Source: Anammoximicrobium sp032229885
Lineage (GTDB): Bacteria; Planctomycetota; Planctomycetia; Pirellulales; Pirellulaceae
Length of the DNA: 15,810 bases
NCBI GenBank assembly: GCA_032229885.1
Contig: JAVYAJ010000021.1
Location: forward strand, 1-15,810
Direction: 5' to 3'
Numbering within the stretch: position 1 is the stretch's first letter; every line of letters begins with the position of its first letter. The position numbers and the translations under genes are program-made. Below the pieces are notes generated by a model. It saw nothing but the letters and a program-made list of their open reading frames with translations. It ran no database searches and was not told where the DNA came from. This document shows positions 1 to 7,580 of the stretch, piece after piece.

Positions 1-86
1 AACGGGCGGCCTCACAGGCGCCCGTCTGCCGCCGACGCTCGCCGCGGAATCGTCGACATCAGGCAACACAGGAGAAGCGGCAAACC

Positions 87-641
87 ATGTCCGCGCGACA
101 GACGAATGGGCATTCGCCAGTGCCCGCACCAGCCAACGGAAATGGTGCTGACGCCGGTGCTGCCTCCAATCTTCAGCGATGGCACCGCATCCAAACCGTA
201 CGCCGCCAGCAAGGGATGTCGCTACGTACGGTCGCACGTCGCCTGGGATCGAACATCCGCAGTCTGCGGGCCCAGGAAGACGAAGCGGCCGACTTGCGTT
301 TAAGCGATCTGTACCGTTGGCAAGCCGCCCTGGACGTGCCTTTGGAAGAACTGTTGGTCGAGTGCGAACGCCCGTTGTCGCGGCCGGTCCTTGAACGGGC
401 AAAGATGGTTCGCGTCATGAAGACGGCGACTGCGATCGCGGAATCAGCGCCCAACTCGCAGATTGCCAGGCTAGGCCGGCGATTGGTGGAACAACTGGTG
501 GGCCTGATGCCGGAATTGAAAGATGTTTCGCCCTGGAATTCTGTGGGCCAACGACGCACGGCGGATGAGCTGGGACAGGTCTTCTGGCGACGCATTTCAG
601 AAGCCTGTTTCGACGCCGCCAATTCGGATTGCGACGAGTGA
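87..641 (+). CDS. XRE-like helix-turn-helix regulator (planctomycete type)
   Basis: This 184-residue soluble protein is probably a DNA-binding transcriptional regulator. After a low-complexity N-terminus rich in Ala, Gly and Pro (residues 1-28), residues 31-92 form a Cro/C1-like region. It includes RRQQGMSLRTVARRLG, which fits helix 2, the turn and helix 3, and a later segment LRLSDLYRWQAALDVPLEEL that fits the closing helices of the fold. Residues 95-150 are helical with no recognised domain. A GGAG lies at 71-74, 12 bases before the ATG, which is rather far but is the best site visible. The gene converges on the oxidoreductase at 749-1885 with 107 bp between stops. I recall similar HTH proteins being widespread in planctomycetes, usually without a known target. 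Its targets cannot be told from the sequence. Confidence 0.8.
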   Translation: MSARQTNGHSPVPAPANGNGADAGAASNLQRWHRIQTVRRQQGMSLRTVARRLGSNIRSLRAQEDEAADLRLSDLYRWQAALDVPLEELLVECERPLSRPVLERAKMVRVMKTATAIAESAPNSQIARLGRRLVEQLVGLMPELKDVSPWNSVGQRRTADELGQVFWRRISEACFDAANSDCDE

Positions 642-748
642 CCGCTGGCGGCGATCATCCCGTCACCCATCGCGGCGCCACGCGTCGGTTCGCTTTCTCT
701 CGGCCCCGAACACCTTGTGCTGCGCCGGGCTCGCCGCCGTGCGCCGGT

Positions 749-1885
749 TCAGGCTTTTGCCGAAATCCGCCGCTGGCTCCAGACGTCGCCAGTATAGGCG
801 GCATCGAACCCCAGCAGGGCAGCTTCGTCCGCCAGCCGCACCTCCTCCCGCTGATGGCTGGCTCGCCACAATGCAGCCGACAACTGATACGTGATTCGGG
901 CGAACGCCGGGTTCGGGTAGACGCCCGACATCAGCTCGCCCCGTTTCACCGTGCGGCGCAAACGCACAAATGTTCGCAGCACGGACTCGTAGGAATCCTC
1001 GCGCGCATCGACCGTCTGTTCGACGCCGTCGAAGCACAGCCGCTTGTGCCCCTCCAAATAATCCACCTCGATGCACAGCGGGCGACCGTCGCCCACGCCG
1101 CGCAGCGTCCGGCGTTTGGTGAATTCGGCGCCGCGCTTAAAGTCCGTCAACCCGTCGATGTGGACCGACCCGAGCTCGACTGCGAAACGGCAACGTCCAT
1201 CGACCGGGTGCGCGTATGCGTCGGGGTTCGGCGGCGCGTACGGATCGGACGTCGCGCGGATTCGAATGCCATCGTCCAGCACCGCGCCCACGCCCCCGTG
1301 AACATTCCCCAGAACGAACAGCACGAACGCCAGACAATGGACCGACTCTTGATACTGGATCGGGACCATGCGCTTGTAGTTCCGCGGTTTATCCGGCGCT
1401 TCGCGGTCCTTGGCTCGACAGACGGTGAACTCGGTCAGGCGCACATCACGATACGAGCGCAGCCGGTCGAGGATCCGGTGCGTCAACGGATCGTACAGTT
1501 CCGGAAAGTCGTACAGCATCAGCGCCGAGCCGGCCGTCGTCTGGGCGACGATCTGCGCGCACGCGTCCGGCGACTCGGGCAGGGCCATCGGCTTTTCGTT
1601 CAGGACTGAGACCGTCTCGCGCTGTGCGCGGTCGAGCAGGATCCGTTGGCCCGTGTGGCGGTGTTCGGGATGTGTCGCCAGATGAAACAGGTCCGCCGGC
1701 AATCGATAAAACTCGCCCTCGTCCCGCGCGCGCGCGAAGCGGTCAAACGCGACGTCGCCGGGCGCGCTGGCCGGGTCGTACACGGTCGTGGGTATCTGGC
1801 GGCGCACGGCTGCATCCAGGAATTTTCGACCGATGTACCCCCATGCGCCGGCGATGGCCAGTGATTCGGGCATGTCGTTCATCAT
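749..1885 (-). CDS. Gfo/Idh/MocA-like NAD(P)-dependent oxidoreductase
   Basis: This is a cytoplasmic dehydrogenase-like protein of 378 residues with no signal peptide. From the chosen start, a beta strand leads into GAWGYIG, which fits the dinucleotide-binding GxxGxxG pattern near the N-terminus. About 80 residues later comes LNEKPMALPES, the Glu-Lys-Pro motif whose lysine is catalytic in many Gfo/Idh/MocA enzymes. A segment YQESVHCLAFVL is placed where family members carry their substrate-binding His. The frame is open from a GTG at 1927, but GAGG followed by two adjacent ATGs (1885 and 1882) makes the later start better. The start at 1882 is equally possible. The gene diverges from the linalool dehydratase-like gene across 664 bp. 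The substrate is unknown; sugars, polyols and their derivatives are usual for the family. Confidence 0.8.
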   Translation of the reverse strand: MMNDMPESLAIAGAWGYIGRKFLDAAVRRQIPTTVYDPASAPGDVAFDRFARARDEGEFYRLPADLFHLATHPEHRHTGQRILLDRAQRETVSVLNEKPMALPESPDACAQIVAQTTAGSALMLYDFPELYDPLTHRILDRLRSYRDVRLTEFTVCRAKDREAPDKPRNYKRMVPIQYQESVHCLAFVLFVLGNVHGGVGAVLDDGIRIRATSDPYAPPNPDAYAHPVDGRCRFAVELGSVHIDGLTDFKRGAEFTKRRTLRGVGDGRPLCIEVDYLEGHKRLCFDGVEQTVDAREDSYESVLRTFVRLRRTVKRGELMSGVYPNPAFARITYQLSAALWRASHQREEVRLADEAALLGFDAAYTGDVWSQRRISAKA

Positions 1886-2549
1886 CGCATCCTCGGCGTT
1901 CCTCTTCCCATCGTCGGAATGTACCACTGTGCCGCGCCGCGTTGACGCGGGCGTTTGGCAGGCGCCTTGTCTCGCCCTGGGCGGACGCTTTCGCGCCGCG
2001 GCGTCGCCCTGGGCGTCGTCGGTGGACCAAGCCCTGTTTTTCGATTACATTGTACCGGACTGGCCAGCGAATGCCTCGTGGGCCGCGGGGCTCGCCTTCG
2101 TTTCGGGCAGCTTGGAAGCGGCCTCCCTTCGTCGACCGAACTTCGACCGTCGAAGGCGTGCGTTTCCCGGTATGCGCCAAGGACATGCGAACGCGGCATC
2201 CTGCCGCGTAGCGTTGGCAACGTTTCCCGAGCGTACGGCGCAGGCGCGCCCCGCGCCCGCCGCCACGCATCGTCGCAGCCGAAAAAGGATGCGCGTCGCG
2301 CTCGGCCGCCTCGCGCCGAGCCTGGCCGGACTCGGCCGTTGTTCGCTCGAAACACACGACTGGCCGGGCTTCGGTTCGCGTTTGCCGCACACGCGATCGT
2401 ATCCGACGGACCGCAATCACCCTGAGCGTGGTGAATGAGCGGACAACCGATTCACCAGCCGCGCCAAGTCGCCCGCCACCTGCCGTTCACGTGGCGCAAC
2501 GCCGCAACGCTGTCCCAACAGCCCAAACGATGCCCAGAAAGGAAATCCG
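1886..2549. other. Divergent intergenic region, no gene supported
   Basis: This 664-bp stretch separates two genes that are read outward, so it should hold both promoters. Frames are open on both strands, but none shows a recognisable domain and they overlap each other, as expected of GC-rich non-coding DNA. The one AT-richer patch is near 2035-2054. On the minus strand it gives TACAAT (2049-2054), a possible -10 box for the oxidoreductase about 165 bp from its start, without a convincing -35 box. A short inverted repeat lies at 2141-2155. A clear ribosome-binding site (AAGGAA, ending about 6 bases before 2550) serves the rightward gene. Confidence 0.5.
2141..2155. promoter_or_regulatory. Short inverted repeat in divergent promoter region
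   Basis: The arms CTTCGAC and GTCGAAG are perfect inverted copies with one base between them, in the middle of the divergent intergenic region. Outer CCTTCG (2126-2131) and CGAAGG (2151-2156) can pair in an alternative way. The size and symmetry would suit the operator of a dimeric regulator acting on one or both flanking genes. Nothing in the sequence names the regulator, and a chance repeat in GC-rich DNA is possible. Confidence 0.2.
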
Positions 2550-4220
2550 ATGACACATTTTCCTGATCCGCGAGTCCGCGGGTGGTTCGGTTTGGCTGTG
2601 GCCTCGGCTTTGGCGTTGTGCGTGTGTGACGCCGGGCTGGGCGGTGAACAACTGGCGGATGCGCCGGCCGAACAAGCCGGATCCGCGAGTCCGTCAGCCG
2701 CGCCGGCCGACTCGTCGTCGTCTGGCGGCCCGTTGTCGGGCGGCTCGTTGTCGTCGGCCGATCCGGCCGTGTCGACGCCCGGGGGCGCGTCATGGGGGCC
2801 CGGTCTGACCGATCGCGAATTGGCGCTCGGGCGCTGGTTCTCGGAACTGACGTTCCGCCAGGATCGAACCGCGCAGCCATGGCCCGAATGGCACAGCGAG
2901 GGCCGACAGTTGGGCGTGACCAGTCTTCGCTATCAACTGGCTTTTGCCGGCTACGGCTGTGCGGCGATGGCCGCCCAGACGCCCGCGTATCGCGACTTGG
3001 TCGCCCGACAGTTGCGGGACTTGTGCGAGCGGATGATCGATCTGCGCGTCTGGGATTACGTTCCCGTCTACTGGAAATATGACGACGACCCGCCCGATCC
3101 ATGCCTGTACGAGAACGTCATGTACACGGGGCATCTGACCCAGTTGATGTGCCTGTACGAACTGCTGAGCGGAGACAGGCGATACTCGCAGGCCGGCTGG
3201 GATTTCACATGGCACGATGGCCGACGCGTTCACTACGACCTGCGAAAGGCGATCGACCGCCTGCACGTCCAGGCCCAACAGAACACGGGGGGCGGAATCT
3301 GCTGCGAGCCGGGGCTGGTTTTTGCCACCTGCAACTCGCATAGCGCGGCGTCGTTCGTCCTGTTCGACACCCTGTATGGCACGCGGTATGCGGAGATCAA
3401 CGCCAAGTGGTTCGACTGGCTGACCGACAAATTCCGCTTGCGGCAGCGCGAGGGCGGCGAGTTTCTGTCCGTGATGTACCATCAGCGCATGGGCCTGTTC
3501 GTGCCGCTGGGCGACGCGGGCGCCGACGCTTGGACGCTGGGCTGGGGATACCCGTGGTTTCCCACCGTCGAACTGGCGCGGAACGGTTGGGAGCACCTCG
3601 TCGCGCGGGCGCCGTGGAAACAGGCCGACGCCCAGACCGCGTTCGTCGGCAACAGCCTGCTGATGAATTGTGGCGGCGGCGGTTTTCAAGCGATCCGCAA
3701 TTCGTTTATTCCCCTGATCGGCGTTCAAGTCGAAGGACGCGACAGCACCGTCGCGCAGCGGGTGCTCGGCTGGTTCGAGAACGCCTACGGTCGCCAAGCG
3801 GACCTCGATGGCGACGGCCACTGCGAATCCTATTACTACAGCGATGACGGGCTGCGGATCGCCACCACCGGGAATATCGCCGCGGCCTTGGCGACGGACC
3901 GCGATTCGTTGCGCCAGTTGTTCCGCACGCCGCGCACGTCGTTGTTCACCGAGCCCACGGTGGCTCGTGTCGACTATCCGAACGTGTACGTCCGCACCGC
4001 CGAGTACCGCGTCCCGACGCTCCGCTTTACGGTGCTCAAAGGCACGCCCGGATTCCGGGGCACGACGCAGATCGTCTGCGCGCACGTCTCGCCCGGGGCC
4101 CGCGTCCTACGGAACGGACTGCCGTTCACCGCCTGCTCGCAAACCGGTTCGACGCTGGTGATCCACACCGACGTCGACCGCGAGCACGTCTTCGAAGTGA
4201 CGGCAGGCGAAGCGAGCTGA
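2550..4220 (+). CDS. Secreted linalool dehydratase/isomerase-like protein
   Basis: The 556-residue product has a signal peptide (hydrophobic residues 11-29, likely cut after about residue 32), then a Ser/Ala/Pro/Gly linker to about residue 80. A catalytic-type domain of about 85-455 follows, then a beta-rich C-terminal stretch of about 100 residues. The central domain resembles the linalool dehydratase/isomerase (Ldi) of Castellaniella defragrans, an alpha/alpha barrel enzyme of the periplasm. As I recall that protein, shared blocks include YxxAFxxYGxA (128-138), ENVMYTGHL (188-196), RRY (210-212) and CEPxxxFxxCNS (252-263), then DTLYGTRY (273-280). H195, C252 and C261 match Ldi His129, Cys171 and Cys180, and the Cys pair has the same spacing of nine. 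The His-Cys distance is 15 residues longer than in Ldi. The Asp39/Tyr45 pair of Ldi has no obvious counterpart, so the reaction may differ. AAGGAA precedes the ATG by about 6 bases. Confidence 0.8.
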   Translation: MTHFPDPRVRGWFGLAVASALALCVCDAGLGGEQLADAPAEQAGSASPSAAPADSSSSGGPLSGGSLSSADPAVSTPGGASWGPGLTDRELALGRWFSELTFRQDRTAQPWPEWHSEGRQLGVTSLRYQLAFAGYGCAAMAAQTPAYRDLVARQLRDLCERMIDLRVWDYVPVYWKYDDDPPDPCLYENVMYTGHLTQLMCLYELLSGDRRYSQAGWDFTWHDGRRVHYDLRKAIDRLHVQAQQNTGGGICCEPGLVFATCNSHSAASFVLFDTLYGTRYAEINAKWFDWLTDKFRLRQREGGEFLSVMYHQRMGLFVPLGDAGADAWTLGWGYPWFPTVELARNGWEHLVARAPWKQADAQTAFVGNSLLMNCGGGGFQAIRNSFIPLIGVQVEGRDSTVAQRVLGWFENAYGRQADLDGDGHCESYYYSDDGLRIATTGNIAAALATDRDSLRQLFRTPRTSLFTEPTVARVDYPNVYVRTAEYRVPTLRFTVLKGTPGFRGTTQIVCAHVSPGARVLRNGLPFTACSQTGSTLVIHTDVDREHVFEVTAGEAS

Positions 4221-4475
4221 CGCCGCGGCGCGAGGGTTGGCTCCGAGACGACATCTGGAATCAAGAGAACGGCCGCACACAAAGACGCCACCCAACATTG
4301 ATGCGGCTCTTTGCGTGCGCACACTTGTCCCCCGCGTGCCCCCGCCATCTCGCGGCAATTGCGAGCCAAGTTCTGAGCACGGGCACACAACCGAGCTGGG
4401 TTGGCCCGTCATCCCACGAAGACGCGCATGGTTGTCAACGTGTTGCGAGAGCTGCTGGCCCGTGAACAACGCGCG

Positions 4476-5669
4476 TCAAAGCTGATACTGGGGAATCTTC
4501 ATCAGCTCGCCGTCCTTCAGCGCCGACTGGTGCGACACGATGCCGGCCGCGGTCATGTTCAACGCCTTGGCCGCGTCGACCAACGGGCGGCGATTCTCGA
4601 GGATCGACATCACGAACTCGTGACCCAAGTAGCCGTGCGAACCGCCGTGCCCTCCGGGTTGGACGCCGGGCGGAAGCGGCGGCTTGGCGAGATTCGGCAG
4701 TTTCTTTTCCAGCCCCTGGTAGTCCGTCCCGATCATCGATCCGCGTTGGCCGCGGACTCGGCCGACCTCGCCGCCGAAGCCTGGGGTGTCCCAACTGACC
4801 GCCATTCGCGCCATCCCGCCTTCGCTGGTCCGCAGCGACGCGATCTCCGTGCCGAACGGATTTCGGTAGGCGTTGTTCTGCGGCTGCAACTCGTCGCGGA
4901 CGCTGGGCATCCCCATGCACGAGACCTCGGTAAAGCTACCGCCGGTCGCGCCTGTGTAATAGGCGTTGGAGTGCGTCGGATACCATTGCGGAGGCATGCC
5001 GATCCGCCAGTCCTTATACGAGGCGATCACCGAGCAGGCGTAGTGATAGTACTCGCCCTCGCTGTACACCATTTTTCCGAAGCCGCCCGCGTCGTAGATC
5101 TGCCGCATCGCATAGAGATCGGCGTGGAAAAATGACGTCTCGAACATCATATAATTCAAGCCCGTCTGCTTGACGGCCTCGAGCAATCGATCGCCGTCTT
5201 CCAATCGCTCCCAAAACGCGGGCACCGCCGACGCCGCGTGTTTCCCGTGCCGCAGGACCTCGATGCAATGTCGGCTATGGCTGGGGGCGTCGGTGGCGAC
5301 GAAAATGGCCTCGATCGAATCGTCCTTGACCATTTCTTCCAACGATGGGTAGGTCTTGTCGCACTTGCATTCCTTGGCCAACGCCTGGCATCGATCCGGA
5401 AATAGATCGCTGACAGCCACCACCTCGACGTTGGGGTGATGCTGTAACGAGAATTGCGGCCCAAAACGGCACACGCCATACCCGACGATCCCCATCCGGA
5501 TCTTGCGCTCGGACACCGGCTTCCACGCCGCGGTCTGGGGGACCGCCTTCTCTTGTTCGAAGCCCTGGATCGGCGCCTCGCCCGCCTTCGTCGCGGCCGC
5601 CCAGCCCAAGGCTGTCGCGCCGAGGCCAGCCGTCGCCAGAAACGCACGTCGAGAGGTCGGTCCTTGCAT
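4476..5669 (-). CDS. Tat-exported Gfo/Idh/MocA-like protein, lacking EKP lysine
   Basis: The 397-residue product begins with a Tat signal, TSRRAFLATAGLGATALG (residues 5-22), so it is probably exported folded with its cofactor. A Rossmann segment MGIVGYGVCRFG (59-70) binds the nucleotide, and VAVSDLFPDR (84-93) is the second strand with its acidic end. FVATDAPSHSRHCIEVLRHG (123-142) is also typical. The next block usually reads GKHVxxEKP. Here it is GKHAASAVP (142-150), so the usual catalytic lysine is Val. I recall planctomycete relatives with the same AVP form. The C-terminal LGHEFVMSILENRRP and a following Ala-rich helix are normal for these secreted members. AGGAG lies 9 bases before the ATG, fixing the start. 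The gene converges on the linalool dehydratase-like gene with 255 bp between stops; I see no clear terminator there. The substrate is unknown, plausibly a carbohydrate. Confidence 0.88.
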   Translation of the reverse strand: MQGPTSRRAFLATAGLGATALGWAAATKAGEAPIQGFEQEKAVPQTAAWKPVSERKIRMGIVGYGVCRFGPQFSLQHHPNVEVVAVSDLFPDRCQALAKECKCDKTYPSLEEMVKDDSIEAIFVATDAPSHSRHCIEVLRHGKHAASAVPAFWERLEDGDRLLEAVKQTGLNYMMFETSFFHADLYAMRQIYDAGGFGKMVYSEGEYYHYACSVIASYKDWRIGMPPQWYPTHSNAYYTGATGGSFTEVSCMGMPSVRDELQPQNNAYRNPFGTEIASLRTSEGGMARMAVSWDTPGFGGEVGRVRGQRGSMIGTDYQGLEKKLPNLAKPPLPPGVQPGGHGGSHGYLGHEFVMSILENRRPLVDAAKALNMTAAGIVSHQSALKDGELMKIPQYQL

Positions 5670-5892
5670 ATCGAATGCTCCTGGTCTGGAAGTGCCTACT
5701 GCGCGGGCGCCGCACCGTCACGCGCCCCCGATCGCGGCTTGCCCAACGCCGAGTGACTTTCGGCGCTCATCGGCGTCGCCGCATCAATCGCGCGTCGCCA
5801 TCGGGTCGCTCGCTGCACGACGAAACGACATGGTCCGTTCTCACAGCTCTCGCGCCGTCCGCGTCGCGTCCCGTTTCTCGAATCGCGTTTAA

Positions 5893-6156
5893 GTGTGCGC
5901 CGCGGCAAGGCGTCCGTCAAGCGACCCTTCTTCCAGCCGCAAGATCGCCCTGGCCTGCGAACGCAATCTGGCCTTTCTGGCGATCGCGGGCGAGCACCGG
6001 CCCGACTTCCGCACCGTCAGCGACTTCCGCAAGATCCACCTCGAGGCTTTTGCCGACGTGTTCATCGGGGTTCTGCAGTTGGCGTCCGCCACGGGCATGA
6101 TCAAGTTGGGCAGCGTCTCGATCGACCGGGCAGGGGGCGAGTTCCGTCGGTGCTAA
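5893..6156 (+). pseudogene. IS1182-type transposase N-terminal remnant
   Basis: Only part of a transposase survives. Residues 13-80 of this frame read like the N-terminal region of IS1182-type (DDE) transposases. The visible pieces are SSRKIALACERNLAFLAIAG, then HRPDFRTVSDFRKIHLEAFA, then VLQLASATGMIKLGSVSID. The similarity stops at the aspartate that in intact members begins the Asp-Gly-Thr-Lys motif; here it is followed by RAGGEF and a stop at 6154-6156. The upstream end is also cut: a stop lies immediately before 5893 and no earlier start or inverted repeat is visible. An intact transposase of this family is several times longer, so this is a dead remnant. It sits between the Tat-exported oxidoreductase (ATG at 5669) and the end of accC (6221). 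The 223 bp before it (5670-5892) hold no gene that I can support. Confidence 0.75.
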
Positions 6157-6176
6157 GGAGGAGGAACGGAGACCTC

Positions 6177-6203
6177 GCCGCGCGCCGATCGGCGCCGCGC
6201 GGC
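6177..6203. terminator. GC-rich hairpin after accC, possible terminator
   Basis: GCCGCGC (6177-6183) and GCGCGGC (6197-6203) are inverted copies around a 14-bp perfect palindrome (6182-6195). The structure starts 18 bp downstream of the accC stop codon on the minus strand. A second nested pairing is possible between it and accC. No T-run follows in either direction, so it is not a classical intrinsic terminator. It may stop or protect the 3' end of the accBC transcript. Confidence 0.3.
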
Positions 6204-6220
6204 CCGGGGCCAGCGCCGGT

Positions 6221-7564
6221 TTAGTCGAACCGCGTTCGCTCGACCAGCTTGGTGTCCATGCGGCCTTCGCGGAATGCCTGAGAAGCCAGGATCCGGCGGT
6301 GAAACGGGGCGGTCGTCTCGACGCCGCGAATCCTCAATTCATCCAGCGCGCACATCATCGCTTGGATCGCTTCGGCTCGCGTCGCCTTGTGGACGATCAG
6401 CTTGCCGATCATCGAATCGTAGTGCTGCGGGACGACGTATCCGGGATGCGCATGCGAGTCGAACCGCACTCCGGGTCCGCCGGGCACGAGCAACTGGTCG
6501 ATCTTGCCGGGACTGGGCCGAAAATTGTGTTCCGGATCTTCGGCGTTGATACGGCACTCGATGGCGGCCCCGCGACACGCGATGTCAGCCTGGCGGAACG
6601 GCAACGGCTCGCCGGCCGCGATGGCGATCTGAGCCTTGATCAGATCGACGCCCGTCACCATCTCTGTCACCGGATGCTCGACCTGAATCCGCGCGTTGAC
6701 CTCGATGAAGTAAAAGTTGTGATTCTGGTCTAAAATGAACTCGACCGTCCCCGCATTGGTATATCCGGCCGATTGAACCAGACGCACGGCGGCTTCGCAG
6801 ATCGCGCGCCGCCGGTCCTCGGGCAGGTTCGGGGCCGGGCTCTCCTCGATCAGCTTCTGGTGCCGCCGTTGCGTCGAACAATCGCGTTCCCAGAGGTGCA
6901 CCGCGTTGCCGTGCGCGTCGGCCAGGATCTGGACCTCGATATGGCGAGGGCGTTCGATCAATTTCTCTAGGTAGACGCCCGCATTGCCAAAAGCCGCTTT
7001 GGCCTCGGTCTGCGCCTGGGCGAACGCGGTCTTCAGAGCCTGGTCGTCATTGGCCGTTCGCATGCCTTTGCCGCCCCCGCCAGCCGTGGCCTTGATCAGG
7101 ACGGGGTAGCCGATCTCGCGCGCGAACTCCAACGCCTCGGATTCGTTGGCGACCAAGCCGTCGCTGCCCGGCACGACGGGCACGCCGGCGGCGCGGGCGA
7201 TGCCGCGGGCCGTGTTCTTGTCGCCCAACTGTTGCATCGCCTGCGGAGATGGACCGATAAAGTCGATCCGACAACTTCGGCAGATCTCGTTGAAGTGGGC
7301 GTTCTCCGCCAGAAAACCATAGCCCGGGTGGATGGCCTCGACATTTCCCACCTCGGCCGCGCTGATGACGCGATCGATTCTCAGATAGCTGAGCGCGCTT
7401 TTGGCAGGCCCGACACAGTAGGTTTCATCGGCCAGCTCCAGATACGCGCTGCCCCGATCCGCGTCGCTGTAGATGGCCACGGTCTCGATGCCCAGTTCGC
7501 GACAGGCCCGGATGATGCGCAGGGCGATCTCGCCACGGTTGGCAATCAGGATGCGTTTGTACAT
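6221..7564 (-). CDS. accC: Biotin carboxylase subunit of acetyl-CoA carboxylase
   Basis: AccC uses ATP and bicarbonate to carboxylate the biotin carried by AccB, the first half-reaction of malonyl-CoA synthesis in the cytoplasm. The 447 residues match the usual length of about 450. The N-terminal domain starts MYKRILIANRGEIALRIIRA, and HPGYGFLAEN is at 79-88. The ATP-grasp part has K116 in GDKN, K158 followed by the Gly-rich loop AGGGGKGM (161-168), and H208. E275 and E288 are the metal-binding acids. The block EVNARIQVEHPVTE (288-301) holds R292 and E296 of the active site; relatives usually have Met-Asn-Thr where this has Val-Asn-Ala. R337 lies in the C-terminal biotin-carboxylase domain. 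All expected catalytic residues are present. It follows accB after 16 bp, so the two are almost certainly co-transcribed and made in a linked ratio. Confidence 0.97.
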   Translation of the reverse strand: MYKRILIANRGEIALRIIRACRELGIETVAIYSDADRGSAYLELADETYCVGPAKSALSYLRIDRVISAAEVGNVEAIHPGYGFLAENAHFNEICRSCRIDFIGPSPQAMQQLGDKNTARGIARAAGVPVVPGSDGLVANESEALEFAREIGYPVLIKATAGGGGKGMRTANDDQALKTAFAQAQTEAKAAFGNAGVYLEKLIERPRHIEVQILADAHGNAVHLWERDCSTQRRHQKLIEESPAPNLPEDRRRAICEAAVRLVQSAGYTNAGTVEFILDQNHNFYFIEVNARIQVEHPVTEMVTGVDLIKAQIAIAAGEPLPFRQADIACRGAAIECRINAEDPEHNFRPSPGKIDQLLVPGGPGVRFDSHAHPGYVVPQHYDSMIGKLIVHKATRAEAIQAMMCALDELRIRGVETTAPFHRRILASQAFREGRMDTKLVERTRFD

Positions 7565-7580
7565 GGTTCGGCCGCCAACG

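Noticed and set aside
629..1609. Long plus-strand open frame of about 326 codons
   Set aside because: It lies opposite the Gfo/Idh/MocA-like gene, has no recognisable domain, and is explained by GC-rich codon third positions of that gene.
1743..2438. Several overlapping open frames on both strands in the divergent region
   Set aside because: Arg/Ala/Pro-rich translations with no domain, no good ribosome-binding site and mutual overlap; treated as non-coding.
2790..4085. Minus-strand open frame of 431 codons
   Set aside because: It mirrors the Ldi-like gene, which has a signal peptide and family motifs; the antisense product has none.
4221..4475. Search for a bidirectional terminator between the two convergent stops
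   Set aside because: No stem with a flanking T-run was found; only weak, scattered complementarity.
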